Assembly (NCBI RefSeq): GCF_029962835.1
Contig: NC_080588.1
Span: forward strand, 66,674,001-66,738,000
DNA from: Magnolia sinica
Taxonomy: Eukaryota; Streptophyta; Magnoliopsida; Magnoliales; Magnoliaceae
Reading direction: 5' to 3'
Length of the DNA: 64,000 nucleotides
The translations under genes were made by a program, and so were the position numbers. The notes beneath the pieces were generated by a model. The model was not told the origin of the DNA and did not search any database. It was given only the letters and a program-made list of their open reading frames with translations. This document shows positions 58,301 to 64,000 of the stretch, one piece after another. How positions within the stretch are numbered: the first letter of the stretch is position 1; the number at the start of each line of letters is the position of its first letter.

Positions 58301-61300
58301 CAAATTCTATATATATGGAAGGCATCAACATCCCCAATGCTTGCATTGTTCTCACGAGATGCCTGTCCCTTCGTCCTTGTCGTTTCCTCCAGTGCTATCG
58401 TTGTTTTCTCTGAGGCGTGAATCCTTAGTTATGGATGAAGATGGACTTTGGAAGCTTCGCTCAGCATAGATAAGCAAACAAAAATAAATTGTTTCAATAT
58501 CAACGACACCTCATGCTTAGTCTGACAAAGCAGATGAACGGTGTAGGAAGTGTATTATGTGAGACCCCGGATCCACCGAGGTGGGTTAAACCCCTGACTG
58601 TGGAGCTCAACGTGCCTTACATCCAAACTGTCCATTTTTAAAGCTCTGTTTAGGGATTGATCCCAAAAATTAAGCATGCCCAAATCTTATATGGACCACA
58701 CCACAGGAAACGGTCATCATTGAATCCTCACCATTAAAAACTTCATAAAGTCCACCGGAATGTTTATTTTCCAGCCAACCTCTTGATAAGGTCACAAAGA
58801 ATCATACGAAGAAATGTACAAATATCATCTTGATCCAAAGCTTCACAGAGTCCACTGGAATACTTTCTTTTCTTTTTTTTTTTTCCAACCTCTTGATTTT
58901 ATATGAAAAGACCGTACCAATATCATCTTCGTCCAAAACTTGTGTGGTCCATAAGAAGTTTTTAATGGCCAATTACTACTTTGTTTCCTTTACTATAGTT
59001 GAGTTGGATCTACTTTATTTTGTGGACTATGAGTTGAAATGAGTTTTCAATATGGAGGGCATAAATATAGTCACATACCTCAAGGTGGCCCCACAGTCAG
59101 GGTCTCACCCACCTCAGTAGATCCGGGGAGCCACCGAAGCCGTGGCCTGATGGTGTAGACATAATATACATACATATAAGTGGGCCCCACGGCAACGGCC
59201 TTACTAAATCATTGTCCTCATTGGTTGACTCATTCGGGCACTTGGATAAAATTGAGTGAACCATTGACCCGAAGGGGTCGAACCGGTTCGTTGCCAAAAC
59301 CGATTGACTCAACTAGCTACTGGTTGAAAATGACTGACGACTGACCAAAACAGTTCAAACCATACTGCCATGAGGATCGCCTGGTGCAAAGGCCGGTGCA
59401 CTTTTTAGCGGGTTCCTTGCCAAAACTTGATAAAGTGGATAGTTCTGATTTGTATGCTGTGAGTTAACTACATCTGACGGGTCCCACCGTCGATAGGGTA
59501 TGCTCCGAAGGATCTCCAAAGATGGGGATTAGATCAGTGATGAGGCTGATGACCCTATAATCTGGAAACGGATTGGTTACTCCACCTGACCCCGGCCAAT
59601 GGCTGGTGGTCGGTGCCATGTGGGCCCCACCATGATGTATGTGTTTCAACCATGCCGTCCATCTATTTTTACAGATCACTTTACGGTATTCGTTCATAAA
59701 TGAGTATATCCAAATCTCAAGTGGACCACATTACAGGAAACAGTGTTGAATGAGGGTCGACCATTAAAAGCATTTTGGGGGCCGTAAAAGTTTTGGATCA
59801 AGTTGATCTTCGTTTTTTCCCTTCATCTGTGCCTGTGTGACCTAATCAACAGATTGGATGTCAAATAAACAGAATAGTGGGCCTTAGGAGTATTTTAATG
59901 GTGGATATCCAATCATTATTGTTTTCATGTGGTGTGGTCGACCCCAGATCTATATCCCTCTCAGTTTTTGGATCAAGCCATAAAATGATCTGTAAAAATG
60001 GATGAACGGAATGGATGAAACATACACATCATGTTGGGCCCCACAGAGCACCGACCATCAGCCAGGGAGCTGGTGGCAGGGGGAGTAGCCAATCCGTTTC
60101 CCTATAATCTCTCTTCTCAAAAATAACAAAAGTGACCCAAGTGGGCCCAAGGTATCAAAATTACTGTAATAGATCTGTTCCTGCAGGCATGAGATCGTTG
60201 GTATAGTGACCCAAGTAGGGCCCAAGGTATCAAATTTCAAGGTTGGAGAGAAGGCAGGCGTCGGGTGCATGGTTGGATCCTGCAAATCATGCTCCAGCTG
60301 TGAGGAAGGCTTGGAGAACTACTGTCCCAAGATGATTTTCACCTATAATTCCACGTACCACGATGGCACTATGACGTACGGTGAATACTCTGATATGCTG
60401 GTGGTCAATCAGAACTTCGTGATCCGCTTCCCCGAGAGCTTGCCGCTTGATGGGGCCGCGCCGCTATTGTGCGCCGGTATTACAGTGTACAGCCCAATGA
60501 AGTATTTCGGGCTCAGTGAGCCAGGCAAGCATCTAGGAGTGGTTGGGCTCGGTGGGCTCGGTCATGTTGCAGTTAAGTTTGCAAAGGCCTTTGGGTTGAA
60601 GGTCACTGTAATCAGTACATCCCCCAGCAAGCAGAAGGAAGCAATCGAACGACTCGGTGCTGACTCATTCCTGGTCAGCCGTGACCCGGCCCAGATGCAG
60701 GTGAGTCGACCCAACCCAAACAAATTAGTTAACCCACATCAAAATTGGACCATGACTAGAAGTGGGCCCCACTTGATTTTAAGGGCATTGTAAGTGGGTC
60801 CCACCACTCTCCACTGTCCATTTGACTTTAAATGGGTCTATTACGGTGTAGGCTGCCATGGGCACTATGGACGGTATCATCGATACAGTGTCAGCGGTCC
60901 ACCCAATCGTGCCGTTGATCAGCCTGCTGAACATTAGTGGGAAGATGGTTATGGTGGGTGTACCGGATAAGCCTCTCGAGCTAAACGTCTTCCCTCTGAT
61001 TGCGGGTAAGTAAACATCCCTCACTGTCTTTAACAGTCCTATAGATATGTGTAATTCAAATATTTGGTGAAGGCTGCGTTTGGCTGCACCAAATATCATG
61101 ATTCATGATATTTGCTTGGTGCAATGCAATGAACCCGTCTGAAGCTAATAGGCGAGGCATCTACTATTTTCCTTATTTTTATGATATTGCAGGGAGGAGA
61201 ACGGTGGCTGGAAGTTGCATTGGAGGAATCAAAGAGACCCAAGAGATGATCGACTTCGCGGCCAAGCACAACATCACGGCGGACATTGAGGTTGTTCCAA

Positions 61301-61395
61301 TGGACTATGTGAACACGGCCATGGAGCGGCTTGCGAAGGCGGATGTACGATATCGATTCGTCATTGATGTGGGGAACACCTTGAAAGCTCTATGA
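54766..61395 (+). CDS. CAD: CAD-B: class II cinnamyl alcohol dehydrogenase-like paralogue
   Basis: The five exons are 54766-54863, 56784-56897, 60187-60700, 60852-61005 and 61193-61395, the same exon lengths as CAD-A, giving 360 residues. Zinc ligands C50, H72, E73, C166 and C103/C106/C109/C117 are conserved, as are GLGGLG (191-196) and the NADP-type S214/T215/K219. Three normally invariant glycines differ: G71V (GHE becomes VHE), G137E (GGYSD becomes GEYSD) and G302C (GSGIGG becomes GSCIGG). The exon 2 donor is AGT|GTAAG, weaker than the AGG|GTAAG of CAD-A. The reading frame is intact, so the gene may be functional with altered activity, or an early pseudogene. Same family role as CAD-A, substrate unknown. 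Confidence 0.88.
54864..56783 (+). other. CAD-B intron 1 (1.9 kb)
   Basis: Donor GTCACACT, acceptor TTTGTAG. The T-rich first part with CAACGAGATCTTTC-type repeats parallels CAD-A intron 1 and contains (CT)n tracts at 55191-55221 and 55293-55353. A foldback element occupies about 56075-56475, from GGATTGCCTGTTACCCGG to GGTATATCCATGTCCCGGG. A direct repeat containing CAATGGACACGTGTCC is found at 56613-56630 and 56667-56684. Confidence 0.7.
57641..58190. mobile_element. Foldback MITE (ATCAGGTGA/GGATCCACC-arm type)
   Basis: The left arm GATCAGGTGAGGCCCGGGAT continues CCACCTGAG; the right arm is CTCGGTGGATCCGGGTATCACC then TGATC, split for length. The core is bounded by GTAGGGCCCACTGTGATG and CATCACTATGAGCCCCAC. 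No clear target duplication. Confidence 0.6.
58560..59130. mobile_element. Foldback MITE (GGATCCACC-arm type)
   Basis: Arms GAGACCCCGGATCCACCGAG and CTCAGTAGATCCGGGGAG. The inner sequence is partly duplicated: the stretch GATCCAAAGCTTCACAGAGTCC near 58830 repeats the words of 58738-58760. This accounts for its larger size. Confidence 0.6.
59564..60101. mobile_element. MULE-type foldback MITE, 9-bp TSD, in CAD-B intron 2
   Basis: It begins GGAAACGGATTGG and ends CCAATCCGTTTCC, with long arms through GGCTGGTGG and GTGGGCCCCACC to the core. CTATAATCT is duplicated at 59555-59563 and 60102-60110. CAD-A intron 2 keeps the uninterrupted site (GACCCTATAGCC near 34070). Size 538 bp, with no reading frame. 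This is one of two best-preserved members of the superfamily in the window. Confidence 0.88.
60131..60162 (+). repeat. Ectopic copy of the exon 3 start in CAD-B intron 2
   Basis: AGTGACCCAAGTGGGCCCAA and the following GGTATCAAAATT repeat the start of exon 3 (60204-60235) 73 bp upstream of it, with a fresh acceptor-like stretch in between. It is a partial tandem duplication and has no open consequence if the normal acceptor is used. Confidence 0.7.
61090..61130. repeat. Short hairpin in CAD-B intron 4
   Basis: CACCAAATATCATGA pairs with TCATGATATTTGCTTGGTG in an inverted repeat of about 35 bp with a short loop. CAD-A intron 4 is 102 bp and lacks it; CAD-B intron 4 is 187 bp. It may be a very small insertion. 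Confidence 0.55.
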
Positions 61396-62425
61396 ACTGT
61401 CGATTTCAATCAGCATCTATGAAAGTCATGTGTCTGGTCACATGTTTTTAAGGTGCTATGTTGTTGTTGTTGGTTTGAGTAGTAGGTCTGTGGTTACATG
61501 TTTTTACATTGGCGTACCTGGATTGTTGCTTGGTTCTTAATTGTGTTTTGTTATTTTCTATTAAACAATTATCTAATAATGCAGTTTTGGTGTATTCCGG
61601 AAACAATGATTTAACATATGGGGAATAATCAGAGATTGAATTAACGGATTCCGTGGTGCCCCTGCTAATCAGTTATCCCTTGTGGGGCCTACTTTGATGT
61701 ATGTGTTTTTATATTCATGTGGTTAGTCTGTTTAGCCAGTTCACTTTGATTACGGCATGAGCCCAAAAATGAAGCAGATCCAAAGCTCAAGTAGCCCACA
61801 CCATAGGAAACAGGCTTGGATAAAGGAAAGCAAACATTAGCTTGATCTAACACTTTTGTGGCCCTCAAATTTATTTATTTTTAGTTGCAGGTGTTTAATC
61901 AATGTTGTTTTCTACGGTATAGTTCACATAAGCTTTTGCTCAGCTTCATTTGTGGGATCATGCCCTAAGATGGATGGACGACATAGATAATACATATACA
62001 AATGGGTGGGTGGGTGGGACCCACAACGCCTTTCCATACCATGCAAACTTTGCACCTGCTTATGTAAGGATACCAGCTGAAAAAAATATTAAAAATAAGA
62101 AGAAAATAAAAAGAAAAAAGAAAAAAGAAGCAGCAGCTTAGGTGGGCCACACCACCAGAAAATGTGGAAATGACTCACCCATCTTTTGGGCGTTAATGTA
62201 GGTCTAGCCCACCCTCTCCTTCCATCTCTCAACCTTTTTTCTATAGCTTTTTTCTCTCGTGAATCGGATGTGCCGTATCCCCTGGTCATTATAATGGGGA
62301 AAAAATTTTCAGCATGGACGTATAGGATTACTTTAGCTATGTGTATGTATGATGTGAATACTTTGGGGGTCGTGCAAGTGCACATGGCTTGCCTAGTGAC
62401 CCCACGTGATGGGATTGGATTAGGC
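61396..62425. other. CAD-B 3' flank
   Basis: The first 100 bp resemble the CAD-A 3' untranslated sequence, with AATAATG at about 61576 as a possible variant poly(A) signal. A foldback-like segment runs from about 61680 (GTGGGGCCTACTTTGATG) to 62022 (GGGTGGGACCCACAACG). The rest, including an A/G-rich tract (62075-62133), has no recognisable gene. Confidence 0.5.
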
Positions 62426-62961
62426 GGAAACGGATTGCCTACTCCCCCTGACACCACCAATGGCTGGTGGTCGGTGCTATGTGGGCCCCACCATGATGCA
62501 TGTGTTTCATCCATTCCATCCATCTATTTTTAAATATCATTTTACAGTATGTTCTCAAAAATGAGTATATCCAAATCTCAAGTCGACCACATTACAGAGA
62601 AGAGGGTTGAATGAGGGTTGACCATTAAAAACATTTCGGGGGCCATAAAAGTTTTGGATCAAGCTGATCTTTGTTTTTTCTCTTCATCTGGGCCTGTATG
62701 ACCTAATCAACAGAATGGATGTCAAATAAACAGTATAGTGGGCCTTAGGAGGATTTTAATGGTGGATATCCAATCACTATTGTTTTCATGTGGTGTGGTC
62801 CACCTGGGATTTATATCGCTCTCATTTTTTGGATCAAGCCATAAAATGATCTGTAAAAAGGATGGACGGAATGGATGAAACACATACATCATGGTGGGGC
62901 CCACAGATCACCAACCACCAGCCACAGAGCTGGTGTCAGGGGGAGTAGCCAATCCGTTTCC
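62426..62961. mobile_element. MULE-type foldback MITE, 9-bp TSD
   Basis: Left end GGAAACGGATTGCC, right end GCCAATCCGTTTCC. GGATTAGGC is duplicated exactly at 62417-62425 and 62962-62970. It is very similar throughout to 59564-60101, which implies recent activity of this terminal type. 536 bp, non-coding. Confidence 0.88.
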
Positions 62962-62984
62962 GGATTAGGCAAAGTGCCGCTGTC

Positions 62985-63248
62985 ACAGAAGGGGCCTAGA
63001 CGTTGATGGGATTGAAACCCCTTAGGAAGGTTTCAATGGTGGGCGTCACTCTTCCCACAGTTTTCTGTGGTGGGGTCCACTCCAGATTTGGATCGGACTA
63101 ATTCTTCGTCTCATACCCTAAAATGATCTCTCCAAATGGATGGACGGTGTAGATACAATACATACATCATAGTGGGTCCCACAAAACTTGGTCACGTCAC
63201 TTCAGTAGTACTCTCGCTGCTCAACCTGTCAGTATCTAATCTGCGTCC
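62985..63248. mobile_element. Right part of a foldback MITE (GGACGCGGATTAG-arm type)
   Basis: Only the second half is present: GGAAGGTTTCAATGGTGGGC, then the ACATACATCATAGTGGGTCCC core end, and an arm ending CTGTCAGTATCTAATCTGCGTCC. It matches the right half of 37812-38295. Confidence 0.6.
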
Positions 63249-63805
63249 CACACCAGCTATATAGCTGGTGTATTGACGTCAGCAAGTTCTTTGTGTCCCA
63301 TCACGAGGTATGTGTTATATTCAAACTGTCCATCCATTTGGCGAGCTCATATTAAGGCTTGAGCTGAAAAATAAAACAAATCCAAAGATCAAGTAGACCA
63401 CGCAGCAAAAAAAAAAAGTGGGGAATTGAATGTCTACCATTGAAACCCTTTTGGGGGCACATAAGTTTCGGATGAATATGAAATTGGTTTTTCCTTTTCA
63501 TCCATGTATTTGTGACCTTATTAATAGATTGGATGGAAAATAAATGTTATAGTGGGACCTACGAATTTTTTAATAGTGAAAATCATTATCTTCGCTGCTA
63601 TTTTTGGTGTGGTCCATTTGAGCTTTGGATATGATTTAATTTTTTTGTGAAATACTCTAAAATGATCTCAAAAAATTGATGAACGGTGTAGATATAATAA
63701 ATACATCATTGTGGGGCCATGTAACTTTGATCTCATTTGAACCGTTCGTGCAACTCGGAGGAGGGTCAGCACTCGTCTTCGCACGACACGTGTCTACACC
63801 AGCTA
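63249..63805. mobile_element. Foldback MITE (ACACCAGCTATATAGCTGGTGT-arm type)
   Basis: Left arm CACACCAGCTATATAGCTGG; right arm CTACACCAGCTACATAG. The core ends are near 63299 and 63715 (ATACATCATTGTGGGGCC). It parallels 41756-42300. Confidence 0.6.
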
Positions 63806-63889
63806 CATAGTTAAAAATATATAATCAAGGCGTGCTACATATGCAATGAATCTCTTCCAAAACCTTCACCCATCACATTCGGAAGATGA

Positions 63890-64000
63890 TTGACTGTGCC
63901 CCAAGCACAGATATTATTGTGCCCAGGGTTTTGTGGGGCCCACAGAGATGTCCATGACAAATCCACTCTGTCCATCCGTATTGAAAGACTACGATATGAA
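63890..64000. mobile_element. Foldback MITE cut by the window end
   Basis: Left arm GATTGACTGTGCCCCAAGC with GTTTTGTGGGGCCCACAGAG and the CCACTCTGTCCATCCG start of the core. It is the same type as 13844-14368 and continues beyond the window. Confidence 0.5.

Larger units (their letters stand above)
56898..60186 (+). other. CAD-B intron 2 (3.3 kb), expanded by MITEs
   Basis: The intron is about three times longer than that of CAD-A. It holds foldback elements at about 57225-57640, 57641-58190, 58560-59130 and 59564-60101, plus a 32-bp piece copied from exon 3 (60131-60162). The remaining sequence (56935-57160 and 59410-59560) matches CAD-A intron 2. The acceptor is TTCCTGCAG. Confidence 0.75.

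Overview
This is flowering-plant nuclear DNA. The genes are intron-split with GT-AG junctions, the coding sequence belongs to the plant cinnamyl-alcohol-dehydrogenase (CAD) family, and the rest is dominated by small non-autonomous transposons, microsatellites and retroelement debris. My guess at lineage is a magnoliid (Magnoliaceae or Lauraceae type), from the protein flavour and the GTGGGCCCAC/ATGATGTATGTG repeat family; this is inference and no search was run.

Only two complete genes are visible. They are tandem paralogues on the + strand, CAD-A (five exons, 29324-36012) and CAD-B (five exons, 54766-61395). Every exon has the same length in both (98, 114, 514, 154 and 203 nt), giving two 360-residue class II CAD-like zinc alcohol dehydrogenases of the ELI3 / sinapyl-alcohol / 8-hydroxygeraniol dehydrogenase type. 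CAD-A keeps all signature residues. CAD-B keeps the zinc and cofactor ligands but carries G71V in the GHE zinc signature, G137E in the GGYSD motif and G302C. The base causing G71V is also the last exon base before an intron.

Layout. 1-2.15 kb: SINE, AT-rich DNA, (AG)n and a Harbinger-like MITE. 2.16-20.3 kb: two degenerate copies of a nested tandem duplication that contains decayed CAD intron 1/exon 2/intron 2 sequence; the second copy also holds a CACTA-like element (16487-17488) and a PIF/Harbinger-like element (18291-19375). 20.3-27.9 kb: LTR-retrotransposon-like debris with a degenerate tandem array. 29.1-36.0 kb: CAD-A. 36.0-44.9 kb: intergenic DNA packed with foldback MITEs. 44.9-53.9 kb: a 9.0-kb Pack-CACTA element with perfect ends and an ATT target duplication. 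It carries fragments of at least five host genes (AHK5-like histidine kinase, chorismate synthase, alpha-amylase, TOR kinase, UBP-like hydrolase) and is itself invaded by a MULE-type MITE that in turn carries a hAT element. 54.6-61.4 kb: CAD-B. 61.4-64 kb: more foldback MITEs.

The most unusual content is (i) the nested Pack-CACTA gene-fragment collector between the two CAD genes, (ii) a very abundant foldback MITE superfamily that I assign to Mutator (MULE) transposition from six independent 9-bp target duplications, and whose members share a core but have different outer arms, and (iii) decayed CAD-derived duplications upstream of the living pair.
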